Assembly (NCBI RefSeq): GCF_003284935.1
Contig: NZ_QMEV01000015.1
Location: 1 to 64,000, forward strand
Length of the DNA: 64,000 nucleotides
Source of the DNA: Mycobacterium colombiense
GTDB lineage: Bacteria > Actinomycetota > Actinomycetes > Mycobacteriales > Mycobacteriaceae
Direction: 5' to 3'
Shown: piece by piece, positions 1 to 9,494 of the stretch
How positions within the stretch are numbered: the stretch's first letter is position 1
Layout: each line of letters begins with the position of its first letter
Made by a program: the position numbers and the translations under genes
The notes under the pieces: model-generated
The model's input: only the letters and a program-made list of their open reading frames with translations
What the model was told of the DNA's origin: nothing
Database searches by the model: none

Positions 1-502
1 CCCCGCGTCGCGCAGGTCCGCCGACAGGATGCTGGGGTCGGTCAGCGAGTGGCGCGCGGGTGGGCAGCGGCTCGAGCAGGGTCGGCCACAGGCGTTCGGT
101 CACCAGCCCGCAGCGTCGGTAGAAGTCGGCGAAGCCCTGCGCGTCCGCGGCGGCCCCGATGGCGGCGAAGGTGTCGGCGGGCGACCCGATCAGCAATCCG
201 GTGCGGCCGCCGGTCGCCGGGTCGGGCGTATAGGACGAAAAGGGCCGCCGCGCCAGCCGCACGGCGGCGCCCAGATCCCCGACGATGCGCGGCGGCAGCA
301 GGCTGACCAGGTAGGAATAACGCGATACCCGAACGTCGACCCCGTCGAAAGCTCGGGCCGAGACGGCGGCACCACCGATGTGCTCCAGCCGTTCCAGCAG
401 ACGCACCCGCAGACCCGCGCGGGCCAGATACGCGGCCGCGACGAGACCGTTGTGGCCGCCGCCGACGACTACGGCGTCGACGTCGGTCGGCTGGTCGCTC
501 AG
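1..502 (-). CDS. FAD-dependent oxidoreductase, phytoene dehydrogenase/amine oxidase-like (N-terminal part; Rv0897c-like)
   Basis: The reverse strand is open from about 502 to the window edge, so only about 166 N-terminal residues are present. The protein starts with an FAD-binding Rossmann signature ([13 protein letters not shown], about residues 8-20) followed by an acidic end to the second strand ([10 protein letters not shown]), as in flavoprotein amine oxidases and carotenoid desaturase-like enzymes. No ATG, GTG or TTG lies near the expected N-terminus. The only candidate is a CTG at 502-500, which overlaps the TGA of the upstream DUF2630 gene in the manner of ATGA/GTGA couplings, so translational coupling from a non-canonical start is likely. 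Family assignment is secure; substrate is unknown. Position beside arfA matches M. tuberculosis Rv0897c from memory. Confidence 0.75.
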   Translation of the reverse strand, partial: MSDQPTDVDAVVVGGGHNGLVAAAYLARAGLRVRLLERLEHIGGAAVSARAFDGVDVRVSRYSYLVSLLPPRIVGDLGAAVRLARRPFSSYTPDPATGGRTGLLIGSPADTFAAIGAAADAQGFADFYRRCGLVTERLWPTLLEPLPTRAPLADRPQHPVGGPARRG

Positions 503-762
503 CTCAGGTAGCCCTCGACCTCGTCGGGTGGCCGCACCTCCGCCTCGCGGGGGTCCCCGCCGCTCTCGCGCAGCGCCCGGCGCTGCCGCAGCAGGTCCCA
601 GCACTGGTCGAGTTCGACCTCCACCCGCCGGAGGCGGTCATGTTCTTCGGACGTGTCGATGTCCCCGTGCTGCAGCTGGGCCCGCAGCGCCTTCTCCTCG
701 GCGACCAGGTCGCGGATGACTGCGAGGGTGTCGTTGTCGGTCGGTTTACTGCCGTTGGCCAT
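499..762 (-). CDS. DUF2630 family protein (Rv0898c-like)
   Basis: Small 87-residue charged protein with no signal peptide or membrane segment. It is mostly helical and coiled-coil-like: heptad-compatible stretches around [10 protein letters not shown] and [19 protein letters not shown] are typical of the DUF2630 family, whose function is unknown. The start is taken at the ATG giving MANGSKPT; upstream in-frame codons look non-coding. The stop overlaps the start region of the flavoprotein gene downstream, indicating a bicistronic unit. The gene is divergent from arfA across about 98 bp. Confidence 0.85.
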   Translation of the reverse strand: MANGSKPTDNDTLAVIRDLVAEEKALRAQLQHGDIDTSEEHDRLRRVEVELDQCWDLLRQRRALRESGGDPREAEVRPPDEVEGYLS

Positions 763-860
763 CGCTCCAGTGTGCCCGACCCGAAAGGGGCTGAATCGGT
801 AGGCTGCATATCGCCTGGCGCCTCGGCCGGCGAGGGCGAGGGACACGAGGGAGGGCCGTC

Positions 861-1763
861 GTGAGCGTCAAACGGCTCGGCCTGCCCTGGCTGATCGCCC
901 TGGTGGTCATCCCGCTTCTGCTAGCCACGATCGGCTACGCGCTTCCGACGCGATCCCCGTCCGGTCGCGGGGCGCCGGCGCCCTCGACCAGCGCTGGCGC
1001 GCCGACGATTTCGTTGGCCGCGTTCTCCATGGCGCGCGCCGGCAACAGCGTCACCCTCACCGGAGAGTTCCCGGACGAGTCCGCCAAAGCCGCGCTGCTG
1101 AAGGTGCTCACCGGCGCGCTGCCGGCCGGCGTCGGCATCGTCGACCAGATCCGCATCAACCCCGCCGTCGATGCCCTCGATTTCGCCAAGGCCAGGCCCG
1201 TCTTCGCCGACAGCGCGTCGATCGCCGATTTCACGCTCACGGTCGGCGCGGACACCGTCACGCTGGCCGGCACCGCGGCGTCGCCCGAGCAGAAGGACAC
1301 CATCGACGCCGACGCCAAGCGCATCTGGTCTCACCTGAATGTCGTTGACAACCTTGCCATTAACTCACCGCCCGCGTCTGGGCCGCCCGGTGCCGCCGCC
1401 TCGTGCACCAATCTGCAGTCGGCCATCAACACCCTGACCGACGGCGCGCTGACCTTCGAGTCGAACCTCGGTAGTTTGACCGCGTCCGACGAGCAGGTCC
1501 TGACCCGTGTCGCCGACAAACTCCAGGCATGCCCGACCGCTCACGTGGCGATCAACGGCTATGCCGACGCCACAGGCAACACCAGCCTGAACGTCCCGTT
1601 GAGCGAAGAGCGCGCCCAAGCCGTCGCGGGGTTTCTGGAAGCCCACGGCGTGCCCGGCGATCGTTTGACCACCACTGGTTTCGGCTCGGCCAACCCGATC
1701 GCCCCCAACGGCACGGACGACGGTCGCGCACAGAACCGCCGGGTCGAAATCGTAGTGAGCTGA
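861..1763 (+). CDS. arfA: ArfA (OmpATb), membrane protein with BON and OmpA-like domains
   Basis: 300-residue homologue of M. tuberculosis Rv0899. Residues about 8-29 form one N-terminal membrane segment. A BON-type region follows (about 50-165), and the C-terminal part (about 180-300) is an OmpA-like peptidoglycan-binding domain with the signature elements NGYADATGNTSLN, LSEERAQAVAGFL and NRRVEI. In M. tuberculosis the arfABC operon is linked to ammonia release and growth at acid pH. The start is a GTG at 861; the next two genes on the same strand (arfB, arfC) follow closely. The N-terminal linker is shorter than in the 326-residue M. tuberculosis protein. Confidence 0.93.
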   Translation: MSVKRLGLPWLIALVVIPLLLATIGYALPTRSPSGRGAPAPSTSAGAPTISLAAFSMARAGNSVTLTGEFPDESAKAALLKVLTGALPAGVGIVDQIRINPAVDALDFAKARPVFADSASIADFTLTVGADTVTLAGTAASPEQKDTIDADAKRIWSHLNVVDNLAINSPPASGPPGAAASCTNLQSAINTLTDGALTFESNLGSLTASDEQVLTRVADKLQACPTAHVAINGYADATGNTSLNVPLSEERAQAVAGFLEAHGVPGDRLTTTGFGSANPIAPNGTDDGRAQNRRVEIVVS

Positions 1764-1775
1764 GGAGCATTCGGC

Positions 1776-1889
1776 ATGGACTTCATCATCGAGTGGTTGT
1801 GGTATCTGCTCGCTTTCCTGGCGGGCTCGGCCGCCGCCTGGGTGATCGCCACGATCCTGCACCGTGCGCGCAAGGGGGCGCGGCGATGA
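1776..1889 (+). CDS. arfB: ArfB, 37-residue single-span membrane protein
   Basis: A very short gene. The product begins MDFIIEWLWYLL, has one hydrophobic span of roughly 25 residues and ends in a basic cytoplasmic tail (HRARKGARR). It sits 12 bp after arfA, with GAGGAG at 1762-1767 upstream, and its TGA overlaps the ATG of arfC (ATGA at 1886-1889), so the three genes are probably co-translated. M. tuberculosis Rv0900 is a similar short membrane protein in the same place. Function is known only through the operon phenotype in acid adaptation. Confidence 0.85.
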   Translation: MDFIIEWLWYLLAFLAGSAAAWVIATILHRARKGARR

Positions 1890-2365
1890 GCCAGGTGAAC
1901 TGGTGGCTTTTCGGCCTGTCCTTCGCGCTGGGGTTGCTGCTGACGCTCACGCTGATCATGATCCCCGCCAAAAGCCCGGCGCCGGTGGACGACTCGCGGG
2001 ATGAGCGGGCGGCGCGAGAGCCCGATACCACCCACATCCCGGTCACCGAAAAGCGGACCACGACGATCCCGGTCACCGAACGGCGCACCACCAAGATCCC
2101 GGTCGCCAGGGAATCGCCGACCACCAAGATCGCGGTGTCGCCGGGCGCCCCGTACGGTCCGGGATCGGCCGACGCCGGCCCCGGCGGCGGCGGGCCGGCC
2201 GGATTTCTGATCAAGGCACAGATGGCGGGCAAGCTGTACCTGACGCCCGACGATCCGTCCTACGACTCGACCACGGCCCAGGTCTGGTTCCGGGACGAAA
2301 AGTCCGCGCAGCAAGCCGGTTTCACGCCGCGCCGCGATGGCTCGGACAAACCGGTAGAGCGCTAG
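1886..2365 (+). CDS. arfC: ArfC, membrane-anchored protein with Thr/Pro repeat linker
   Basis: 159 residues. An N-terminal membrane span (WWLFGLSFALGLLLTLTLIM) is followed by a linker with tandem short repeats of the type TTxIPVxExR: IPVTEKRTT, IPVTERRTT, IPVARESPTT and IAVS at roughly residues 51-91. A glycine-rich stretch leads to a compact C-terminal domain (about 110-159, containing GPAGFLIKAQMAGKLYLTPDD and VWFRDEKSAQQAGF). The start overlaps the arfB stop. The TAG stop shares the palindrome CTAG (2362-2365) with the stop of the convergent prrB gene. Confidence 0.88.
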   Translation: MSQVNWWLFGLSFALGLLLTLTLIMIPAKSPAPVDDSRDERAAREPDTTHIPVTEKRTTTIPVTERRTTKIPVARESPTTKIAVSPGAPYGPGSADAGPGGGGPAGFLIKAQMAGKLYLTPDDPSYDSTTAQVWFRDEKSAQQAGFTPRRDGSDKPVER

Positions 2366-3699
2366 CTGGGGGCCGGAATCCGCACCACCAGGCGCGCGCC
2401 GCCCAGCGGGCTGTTCTCCAGTGCGGCGGTCCCGCCGTGCAGCTGGGCCTGCTGCGCGACCAGCGCCAGCCCCAGGCCCGACCCGGAATGGGAGGCCGTC
2501 GATCCGCGAGAAAACCGATGGAAGACCACCTGTCGCTCATCTTCGGGCACGCCGCCGCCGTTGTCGTCGATGGCGATCTCCACCCCCGCGCGCGAGCTGA
2601 CCGCCGACAGCTGGACCCGGGTGGCGCCGCCATGCTTGACGGCGTTGGCGATCGCGTTGTCGACGGTCAGGCGCAACCCGGCCGGCAATCCGACGATGAT
2701 GCAGGTGGGGGAGGGCACCAGCGACACGTCGACACCCGGGTAGATCCGGGCGGCGTCGTGCGCGGCGCGGTCCAGCAGTTCGGTGATGTCGACGGGCACG
2801 TGGTCGTCGGCCGTCGACAGTTCGCCCTGGGCCAGCCGCTCGAGTGCGGTCAGCGTGGCCTCGATCCGCGACTGCGTGCGGATGACGTCGCCCAGCACCT
2901 CCTTGCGCTGGTCGTCGGGCATGTCCAGGGTGGACAGCACTTCGAGGTTGGTGCGCATCGCGGTCAGCGGGGTGCGCAGTTCGTGCGAGGACACGGCGGC
3001 GAAGTCACGCGCCGAGGCCAGCGCGTCCTTGGTCCGGTCCTGTTCGGTCCAGATGCGCTGCAGCATCCCGCGCATGGCTTCGGCGATCTCGACGGCCTCG
3101 CTGGCGCCGCGCACCGCGACCTGGGGGCGTTCGTCGGCGTCGATCGAACGGGCTTGCTGGGCCAGGCGTTTGAACGGCCGCACCGCGAAAGCGGCCAGGA
3201 GCCAAGCGAATACCGCCGCCGCACCGATCGAGAGCGCGCAGATCAGGATCACCCGGCGATGCAGGTTGTTGGTCTGGGCGATCGTGTCGTCGTAGGTCGC
3301 GCCCACCGCCACCGTCGCCGGTTGCGGCGTGCGGACCTCCAGGGTGCGCACGCGATAGCGCACCCCGTTGATGTAGGTGTCGGCATAGCCCACGTCCAAC
3401 GGGGGCAGCGTGACGTCCGAGTTGGACTTGACCTGGCCGTCGCGCCGCACGGTGATCACGGTGTCCTGATCGTTGGGGGTGCGCGGGATGTCGTCGAGGC
3501 CACGGGGCAGGAAGGGGATGGCGAAGCCGGCCGCCTCGTCCAGACGGCGATCCAGGCGTTCCTTCCAGGCGCTGGTGATGCCGAACCACACCACCGCGCC
3601 CGCGATCACCACCACGATCGCGGTGCCGATGGCCGTCGCGACCGCAACCCGCGCCCGCAGCGAGGGCGTCCGGGTCAGGATCCGCGACAGGAACTTCAT
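2362..3699 (-). CDS. prrB: Sensor histidine kinase PrrB
   Basis: 445 residues, close to the 446 of M. tuberculosis PrrB (Rv0902c). Order: N-terminal membrane span (about 18-44), extracytoplasmic sensor region (about 45-145), second span (about 149-172), HAMP linker, HisKA with the H-box SSHELRTPLTAMR (phospho-acceptor H239), and a HATPase domain with the N-box DNAIANAVKHGG and G-boxes DDNGGGVP and GSGLGLALV. It phosphorylates PrrA, whose gene lies 15 bp upstream on the same strand. In M. tuberculosis the pair is essential and needed early in macrophage infection. Confidence 0.95.
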   Translation of the reverse strand: MKFLSRILTRTPSLRARVAVATAIGTAIVVVIAGAVVWFGITSAWKERLDRRLDEAAGFAIPFLPRGLDDIPRTPNDQDTVITVRRDGQVKSNSDVTLPPLDVGYADTYINGVRYRVRTLEVRTPQPATVAVGATYDDTIAQTNNLHRRVILICALSIGAAAVFAWLLAAFAVRPFKRLAQQARSIDADERPQVAVRGASEAVEIAEAMRGMLQRIWTEQDRTKDALASARDFAAVSSHELRTPLTAMRTNLEVLSTLDMPDDQRKEVLGDVIRTQSRIEATLTALERLAQGELSTADDHVPVDITELLDRAAHDAARIYPGVDVSLVPSPTCIIVGLPAGLRLTVDNAIANAVKHGGATRVQLSAVSSRAGVEIAIDDNGGGVPEDERQVVFHRFSRGSTASHSGSGLGLALVAQQAQLHGGTAALENSPLGGARLVVRIPAPS

Positions 3700-3714
3700 G
3701 GCCGGCCGACCTGG

Positions 3715-4425
3715 CTACTGCATGCGCAGTACGAATCCCACTCCGCGCACGGTGTGCAGCAGCCGGGGGCCGCCGTTCGCCTCCAGCTTGCGGCGCAGGT
3801 ATCCGATGAACACATCGACGACGTTGGTGTCGGCGGCGAAGTCATACCCCCAGACCAGCTCGAGCAGCTGCGCGCGGGACAGCACCGCGGTCTTGTGCTC
3901 GGCCAGCACCGCCAGCAGGTCGAATTCCCGCTTGGTCAGGTCGACGTCGACGCCGTTGACCCGGGCGCGTCGGCCCGGGATGTCGACCTCGAGCGGCCCC
4001 ACCGTGATGGTTTCCGACGACGACGTGGCGGTGGCGCCGCGGCGGCGCAGCAGCGCCTTGACCCGCGCGACGAGTTCGGCCAGCACGAAGGGTTTGACCA
4101 GGTAGTCGTCGGCGCCGGCCTCCAGGCCCGCCACCCGATCGTCGACCGAACTACGGGCCGACAGCACGCAGACCGGGACGTCGTTGTCCATGGCGCGCAG
4201 CGCCGTGACGACGCTGACGCCGTCGAGCACCGGCATGTTGATATCGAGCACGATCGCGTCCGGGCGCGTCTCGGTGGCGCTGCGCAACGCCTCGGCGCCG
4301 TCGACCGCCGTCGACACCTCGAATCCGGACAGCCGCAGACCGCGTTCGAGCGACGCGAGCACATCTGAATCGTCGTCGACGACCAAGACCCGCGGTGAGC
4401 TAGCTCCAGTGTCCATGCGGCCCAT
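3715..4425 (-). CDS. prrA: Response regulator PrrA
   Basis: 236 residues, the same length as M. tuberculosis PrrA. Receiver domain at about 13-125 with the acidic pocket VVDDD (17-19), phospho-acceptor D61 in IVLDINMP and conserved K in LVKPF. An OmpR/PhoB winged helix follows at about 140-236 ([31 protein letters not shown]). Thr6, a reported Ser/Thr-kinase site in M. tuberculosis PrrA, is conserved in MGRMDT. First gene of the prrA-prrB operon. Confidence 0.95.
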   Translation of the reverse strand: MGRMDTGASSPRVLVVDDDSDVLASLERGLRLSGFEVSTAVDGAEALRSATETRPDAIVLDINMPVLDGVSVVTALRAMDNDVPVCVLSARSSVDDRVAGLEAGADDYLVKPFVLAELVARVKALLRRRGATATSSSETITVGPLEVDIPGRRARVNGVDVDLTKREFDLLAVLAEHKTAVLSRAQLLELVWGYDFAADTNVVDVFIGYLRRKLEANGGPRLLHTVRGVGFVLRMQ

Positions 4426-4523
4426 TTTGCCTGATTGTCGACTATGGCTGTGGGAGGCCGCACCGCTGAATCACCCGTCACCCGTTCGCCGGCACCCCGT
4501 GCGTGCTTCGTGTCGCGCCGAAG

Positions 4524-5996
4524 CTAGGGCAAACCGATGTTGCGGTAGCGCCGCAACCGGGCGGCCAGCCGCTCGTCAGCGGGAAGCTCGCGCAGCGCCC
4601 GCACCTCGGCGGCGATGGCCCGCGCCACCCGCTGCGCGAACTCGACCGGCTCGTCGGCGGCGTCGGGGTGCTCCGGGACGACGACGTCGACGATTCCGGA
4701 TCGCAGCAAATCGACCGACCGAATGCCCTGTGCCGCAGCGAGTTCGGGCGCGTGGTCGGTGTCGCGGAAGACGATCGCGCTGGCCCCCTCCGGCGGTAGC
4801 GGCGCCAGCCAGCCGTGCAGGGCCGCCAGTACCCGGTCGGCGGGCACCATCGCCAGCGCCGGGCCGCCGCTGCCCTGGCCCAGCAGCACCGACACCGTCG
4901 GGGTGTCCAGCGTCACCAGCTCGGCCAGGCATTGCGCGATCTGGCCGGCCAGGCCGCCCTGTTCGGCCTCGGCCGACAGGGCCGGGCCCGCCGTGTCGAT
5001 CACCAGCACCAGCGGCAGCCGCAGCTCGGCGGCCAGCGCCATGCCGCGCCGGGCCTCGCGCAGCGAGGCGGGCCCCACCAGGCCGCCCGTCAGCCGCTGC
5101 TGTCCCAGCACCACCACCGGCTGGCCGGCGAAGCGGGCCAGGGCCAGCAGCGTGGTGGCCGCCTCTCCCTGGCCGGTCCCCGACAGCAGCACCCGGTCGG
5201 TGGCGCCGTGCCGCAGCAACACCCCGACCCCGGGCCGGTCCGGCCGGCGCGACGCCACCACCGAATCCCAGGCGGGCACGTCGGGTGTCGGTTCGGGCGG
5301 CGCCGGGGCGGGCAGCGGGTCGGGAGCGTCGGCGATGACCGTCATGGCGCGGTGCAGCGTGCGGCGCAGCTCATCGAGCGGTACCACGCCGTCGATCACG
5401 CCGTGGCGCTGCAGGTTCTCCGCGGTCTGGACGCCCTCGGGAAACGGTTCGCCGTACAGCAGCTGGTACACCCGCGGGCCCAGGAAGCCGATCAACGCGC
5501 CCGGCTCGGCTACCGTGACATGGCCCAGCGAACCCCACGAGGCGAACACCCCGCCGGTCGTCGGATTGCGCAGGTACACCAGGTAGGGCAGGTGCGCCTG
5601 CTTGTGCAGCCGTACGGCCGCGGCGATCTTCACCATCTGCAGAAACGCGACCGTGCCCTCCTGCATGCGGGTGCCACCAGAGCTCGGCGAGGCCAGCAGC
5701 GGCAGCCCCTCGGCCGTGGCCCGCTGCACCGCGGCGGTGATCCGCTCGGCCGCGGCCACCCCGATCGAACCGCCCAGGAAGCCGAATTCGCACACCACCA
5801 CCGCGACCCGGCGCCCGAAGACGCGCCCCTCGCCGGTCAGCACCGATTCGTCCAGGCCCGTCGCGGCGCGGGCTTCGGCCAGCTCCTGGGCGTAGGACGC
5901 GCTGACCGGCACCGCCAGCGGCTCGGTGTCCCAGCGCAGGAAGGAATTTTCGTCCAGCACCGCATCGCGCAGTTGACCAGCCGTGATACGACTCAC
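4524..5996 (-). CDS. accD3: Acyl-CoA/acetyl-CoA carboxylase carboxyltransferase subunit AccD3
   Basis: 490-residue carboxyltransferase of the crotonase-fold AccD family, carrying two halves in one chain. The N-terminal half contains [20 protein letters not shown] and [12 protein letters not shown]; the C-terminal half contains [18 protein letters not shown] and an acyl-CoA-binding region rich in glycine. It transfers carboxyl from biotin to an acyl-CoA to supply malonyl-type extender units for lipid synthesis; the partner biotin-carboxylase is not in the window. The GTG start at 5996 is divergent from echA6 across 27 bp, with a shared palindromic -10-like CTATATAG. Confidence 0.93.
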   Translation of the reverse strand: MSRITAGQLRDAVLDENSFLRWDTEPLAVPVSASYAQELAEARAATGLDESVLTGEGRVFGRRVAVVVCEFGFLGGSIGVAAAERITAAVQRATAEGLPLLASPSSGGTRMQEGTVAFLQMVKIAAAVRLHKQAHLPYLVYLRNPTTGGVFASWGSLGHVTVAEPGALIGFLGPRVYQLLYGEPFPEGVQTAENLQRHGVIDGVVPLDELRRTLHRAMTVIADAPDPLPAPAPPEPTPDVPAWDSVVASRRPDRPGVGVLLRHGATDRVLLSGTGQGEAATTLLALARFAGQPVVVLGQQRLTGGLVGPASLREARRGMALAAELRLPLVLVIDTAGPALSAEAEQGGLAGQIAQCLAELVTLDTPTVSVLLGQGSGGPALAMVPADRVLAALHGWLAPLPPEGASAIVFRDTDHAPELAAAQGIRSVDLLRSGIVDVVVPEHPDAADEPVEFAQRVARAIAAEVRALRELPADERLAARLRRYRNIGLP

Positions 5997-6005
5997 CAGA
6001 CGAGG

Positions 6006-6013
6006 CTATATAG
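6006..6013. promoter_or_regulatory. Palindromic CTATATAG between accD3 and echA6, candidate bidirectional -10
   Basis: The 27-bp gap between the GTG of accD3 (5996) and the ATG of echA6 (6024) contains the perfect palindrome CTATATAG. It reads as a TATATA -10-like hexamer on both strands, 9 nt from one start codon and 10 nt from the other. That spacing would give leaderless or near-leaderless transcripts in both directions, which are common in mycobacteria. Functional role is inferred. Confidence 0.45.
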
Positions 6014-6023
6014 GGTGGCTGCC

Positions 6024-6755
6024 ATGATCGGTGTTACCCAGGCCGAGGCCGTGATGACCATCGAGCTGCAGCGCCCCGAGCGCCGCAACGCCTTGAACTC
6101 CGAGCTGGTCGAGGAGCTGCGCGAGGCCGTGCTCAAGGCGGGCGACGGCACCACCCGCGCGATCGTGCTGACCGGTCAGGGCACGGTGTTCTGCGCCGGC
6201 GCGGACCTGTCCGGGGACGCCTTCGCCGCCGACTACCCCGACCGGCTCGTGGAGCTGCACAGGGTGCTCGACGCGACGCTGATCCCGGTCATCGGGGCCA
6301 TCAACGGCCCGGCGATCGGCGCCGGCCTGCAACTGGCCATGCAGTGCGACCTGCGGGTGGTGGCGCCCGACGCGTTCTTCCAGTTCCCGACCTCGAAATA
6401 TGGCCTGGCCCTGGACAACTGGAGCATCCGGCGGTTGTCCTCCCTCGTCGGCCACGGCCGTGCCCGGGCGATGCTGCTGACCGCGGAGAAGCTGCCCGCC
6501 GACGTCGCGCTGCAGACCGGGATGGCCAACCGGATCGGCACACTCGCCGACGCGCAGGCCTGGGCGGCCGAGATCGCCGGGCTGGCGCCGCTGGCGATCC
6601 AGCACGCCAAGCGGGTGCTCAACGACGACGGCGCCATCGAAGAGGCCGGGCCGGTGCACAAGGAACTCTTCGACAAGGCCTGGAGCAGCCAAGACGTCAT
6701 CGAAGCCCAGGTGGCCCGGATCGAGAAGCGGCCGCCGAAGTTCCAGGGGGCCTGA
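6024..6755 (+). CDS. echA6: EchA6, crotonase-fold acyl-CoA-binding protein
   Basis: 243 residues, identical in length to M. tuberculosis EchA6 (Rv0905) and clearly orthologous along its length. Crotonase signatures are visible: [10 protein letters not shown] (oxyanion-hole region) and [20 protein letters not shown]. The EchA6 family is reported to bind long-chain acyl-CoAs and feed them to FAS-II for mycolic acid synthesis rather than to act as a normal hydratase. The start is set at ATG 6024. Rv0906-like gene follows after 5 bp. Confidence 0.94.
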   Translation: MIGVTQAEAVMTIELQRPERRNALNSELVEELREAVLKAGDGTTRAIVLTGQGTVFCAGADLSGDAFAADYPDRLVELHRVLDATLIPVIGAINGPAIGAGLQLAMQCDLRVVAPDAFFQFPTSKYGLALDNWSIRRLSSLVGHGRARAMLLTAEKLPADVALQTGMANRIGTLADAQAWAAEIAGLAPLAIQHAKRVLNDDGAIEEAGPVHKELFDKAWSSQDVIEAQVARIEKRPPKFQGA

Positions 6756-6760
6756 CGAAC

Positions 6761-7870
6761 ATGCGGGGGACGCTACGGCTGGTCGCCGGTACGGCGTCGC
6801 TGGCGGCCGGAAGTTGGCTGGTGCGGGCGCTGCACGGGGCGCCCGACGCCCTCGGCGCCCACCCCGCCTCGATCGCGGCTGTCACGGCCGGGTCGCCGAA
6901 CTACCGCGACGGCGCCTTCGTCAACCTCGAACCCCCGTCGGAAGCCAGGATGGACCGCGAACAACTGCGGCTGGTCGCCTGGGAGCTGGTCGGGAACCGG
7001 AGCGGGAGCCGGCCGAAGGGGCCGATCCCGCTGGCGTCGCCGGGAATCCTCGACGCCGACCCGAGCCGGCTGGCCGTCAGCTGGTTCGGCCATTCCACGG
7101 CGCTGCTGGAGATCGACGGCTACCGGGTGCTCACCGATCCGGTGTGGAGCGACCGGTGTTCGCCGTCCGACGTCGTCGGCCCGCAGCGGCTGCATCCACC
7201 GCCGATTCAACTCGAGGCGCTGCCCGCCGTCGACGCGGTGGTGATCAGTCACGACCATTACGACCACCTCGACATCGACACGGTCCTGGCGCTGGCCCGC
7301 ACCCAGCGGGCCCCGTTTTTCGTGCCGCTCGGCATCGGGGCCCACCTGCGCAGGTGGGGGATACCCGAGCACCGCATCGTCGAGCTCGACTGGAACCAGA
7401 GCGCCAAGGTCGACGAGCTCACGTTGGTTTGCGTACCGGCGCGGCACTTCTCGGGACGCTTTCTGGACCGCAACACGACGCTGTGGGCCTCGTGGGCGTT
7501 CGTCGGCCCCACCCATCGGGCGTACTTCGGCGGCGACACCGGCTACACCAAGAGCTTCGCGCAGATCGGCGCCGATCACGGACCGTTTGACGTGACCCTG
7601 CTGCCCATCGGGGCCTACAACACGGCCTGGCCCGACGTGCACATGAACCCCGAAGAGGCGGTGCGCGCGCACCTGGACGTCACCGACGGTGGGCTGCTGG
7701 TGCCGATCCATTGGGGCACTTTCCGATTGGCCCCGCACCCATGGGCGGAACCGGTCGAGCGGCTGCTGGCCGCCGCCGGGCCCGAGGGGGTGAACGTGGC
7801 GGTGCCGCTGCCCGGTCAACGCATCGATCCCGGGGTGCCGGAGGAATCCGATCCCTGGTGGCGGCTGTAG
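6761..7870 (+). CDS. Metallo-beta-lactamase-fold hydrolase (Rv0906-like, NAPE-PLD/RomA type)
   Basis: 369 residues. An N-terminal hydrophobic stretch (LRLVAGTASLAAGSWLVRAL) could be a signal anchor. The hydrolase core begins with WFGHSTALLEIDG and has the zinc motif HDHYDHLD; later metal ligands are in FGGDTGYTKSF and PIHWGTF. Architecture resembles NAPE-hydrolysing phospholipase D and RomA-like proteins, but the substrate is not deducible. It begins 5 bp after echA6 and may be co-transcribed with it. Confidence 0.88.
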   Translation: MRGTLRLVAGTASLAAGSWLVRALHGAPDALGAHPASIAAVTAGSPNYRDGAFVNLEPPSEARMDREQLRLVAWELVGNRSGSRPKGPIPLASPGILDADPSRLAVSWFGHSTALLEIDGYRVLTDPVWSDRCSPSDVVGPQRLHPPPIQLEALPAVDAVVISHDHYDHLDIDTVLALARTQRAPFFVPLGIGAHLRRWGIPEHRIVELDWNQSAKVDELTLVCVPARHFSGRFLDRNTTLWASWAFVGPTHRAYFGGDTGYTKSFAQIGADHGPFDVTLLPIGAYNTAWPDVHMNPEEAVRAHLDVTDGGLLVPIHWGTFRLAPHPWAEPVERLLAAAGPEGVNVAVPLPGQRIDPGVPEESDPWWRL

Positions 7871-7910
7871 GTTTACGCGGCGCGCATCGTCACCGCGTTA
7901 GGGTTCGCGG

Positions 7911-9494
7911 ATGACCACACGCGCGGCCACGGCCGCCATCGCCGCGGCGCTGCTCGGGTTGACGGGTTGCGGCTCCGCCCAGCCCACCGCCGGGCCGGCG
8001 TCCACGCCGTCGGACCTCCCGCCCAACCAGGTCTCCGGCGTGAGCATCCCCGCCGGCCGCATCGACGAGGCCGTCGCCAAGGTCGACGGACTGGTCGGCG
8101 ACCTGATGAAAAGCAGCGGCATCCCGGGAATGGCCGTGGCCATCGTGCACGGCGGGAAGGTGATGTATGCCAAAGGTTTCGGCGTCAAGGACGTCGGCAA
8201 GGGGCGCGGCCAAGACAACGCGGTGAACGCCGACACCGTCTTCCAGTTGGCGTCGGTGTCCAAATCCGTCGGCGCGACCGTGATCGCGCACGAAGTCAGC
8301 GACAACGTCGTCGCGTGGGACACGCCCGTCGCGTCCAAGCTGCCGTGGTTCACGCTGAGCGATCCCTATGTCACCGGCCATGTGACCGTCGGCGACCTGT
8401 ATTCGCATCGCTCCGGGCTGCCCGACCACGCCGGCGACAAGCTCGAAGACCTGGGTTATGACCGTCGCCAAACGCTCGAGAGACTCAAGTACCTTCCGCT
8501 GGACCCGTTCCGAATCAGCTACGCCTACACCAACTATGGGATCACCGCGGGCGCGGAGGCGGTCGCCGCCGCGGCGGGCAGGCCATGGGAGGACCTGTGT
8601 GACGACGTGCTCTACCGCCCCCTGGGAATGACGTCGACCAGTTCACGGTTCGCCGACTTCCTCGCCCGGCCCAACCATGCGGTCAACCACATCAAGATCG
8701 ACGGCAAGTGGCAGGCCCGCTTCCAGCGTGACCCCGATCCCCAGTCGCCCGCGGGCGGCGTCAGCTCGACGGTGAACGACATGGCCCGCTGGCTGATGAT
8801 GTTGCTGGGCAACGGAACCCACGACGGCCGGCGGATCACCTCGCCGGAAGCGCTGCTGCCCGCCACCAGCCCGCAGATCGTGTCCGCGCCCGCCAAGGCT
8901 CCGCAGGCGCGCACCGGATTCTACGGATACGGCTTCAACTCCTCGGTGGATTCCTCGGGACGCACCCAGTACAGCCATTCGGGCGCTTTCGATCTGGGCG
9001 CGGCGACCAACTTCGTCGTGCTGCCCGCCGAGGATGTGGGCATCATCGCGCTGACCAACGCCGCGCCCTACGGCATCCCGGAAACATTGACCGCCGAATT
9101 CATCGACCTGGTCGAGTACGGCCACATCCGCGAGAACTGGGGACCCTTGTACGACAAGGCGATCGGCTGGCTGAACAACCCGCTGGGCTCACTGGTCGGC
9201 AAACAGCCCCCGGCCAACCCCGCCCCGGCCAGACCGCTGCGCGACTACGCCGGCGTCTACGCCAGCGACTATTGGGGGCCGGCCCTCGTCACCGAACGCG
9301 ACGGCGCGCTGCAACTGGCGATGGGCCCGAAACATCGGACCAGCACGCTGACCCACTGGGACGGCGACACCTTCACCTTCCCGCTGACCGACGAAAACGC
9401 CCCACCCGGAACGGTTTCCAAGGCCGTATTCACGGGCGCCTCGCTGAACTTGGAGTACTACGACTCGAACAAGCTGGGGACGTTCACCCGATGA
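7911..9494 (+). CDS. Serine beta-lactamase/penicillin-binding-like lipoprotein (Rv0907-like)
   Basis: 527 residues. The N-terminus is a lipoprotein signal with lipobox LTGC, so it is probably anchored to the outer face of the membrane. The beta-lactamase/transpeptidase-like fold is shown by SVSK (SxxK, in [10 protein letters not shown]), YTN (YxN-type, in YAYTNYG) and HSG (KTG-equivalent, in [10 protein letters not shown]). The C-terminal about 100 residues ([16 protein letters not shown] onward) form a separate small domain. Likely roles are esterase or D-amino-peptide hydrolysis in the envelope. The stop overlaps the ctpE start (ATGA at 9491-9494). Confidence 0.9.
   Translation: MTTRAATAAIAAALLGLTGCGSAQPTAGPASTPSDLPPNQVSGVSIPAGRIDEAVAKVDGLVGDLMKSSGIPGMAVAIVHGGKVMYAKGFGVKDVGKGRGQDNAVNADTVFQLASVSKSVGATVIAHEVSDNVVAWDTPVASKLPWFTLSDPYVTGHVTVGDLYSHRSGLPDHAGDKLEDLGYDRRQTLERLKYLPLDPFRISYAYTNYGITAGAEAVAAAAGRPWEDLCDDVLYRPLGMTSTSSRFADFLARPNHAVNHIKIDGKWQARFQRDPDPQSPAGGVSSTVNDMARWLMMLLGNGTHDGRRITSPEALLPATSPQIVSAPAKAPQARTGFYGYGFNSSVDSSGRTQYSHSGAFDLGAATNFVVLPAEDVGIIALTNAAPYGIPETLTAEFIDLVEYGHIRENWGPLYDKAIGWLNNPLGSLVGKQPPANPAPARPLRDYAGVYASDYWGPALVTERDGALQLAMGPKHRTSTLTHWDGDTFTFPLTDENAPPGTVSKAVFTGASLNLEYYDSNKLGTFTR

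Noticed and set aside
2437..4368. 643-codon plus-strand frame opposite prrBA
   Set aside because: Antisense shadow; PrrA and PrrB are unambiguous on the minus strand.
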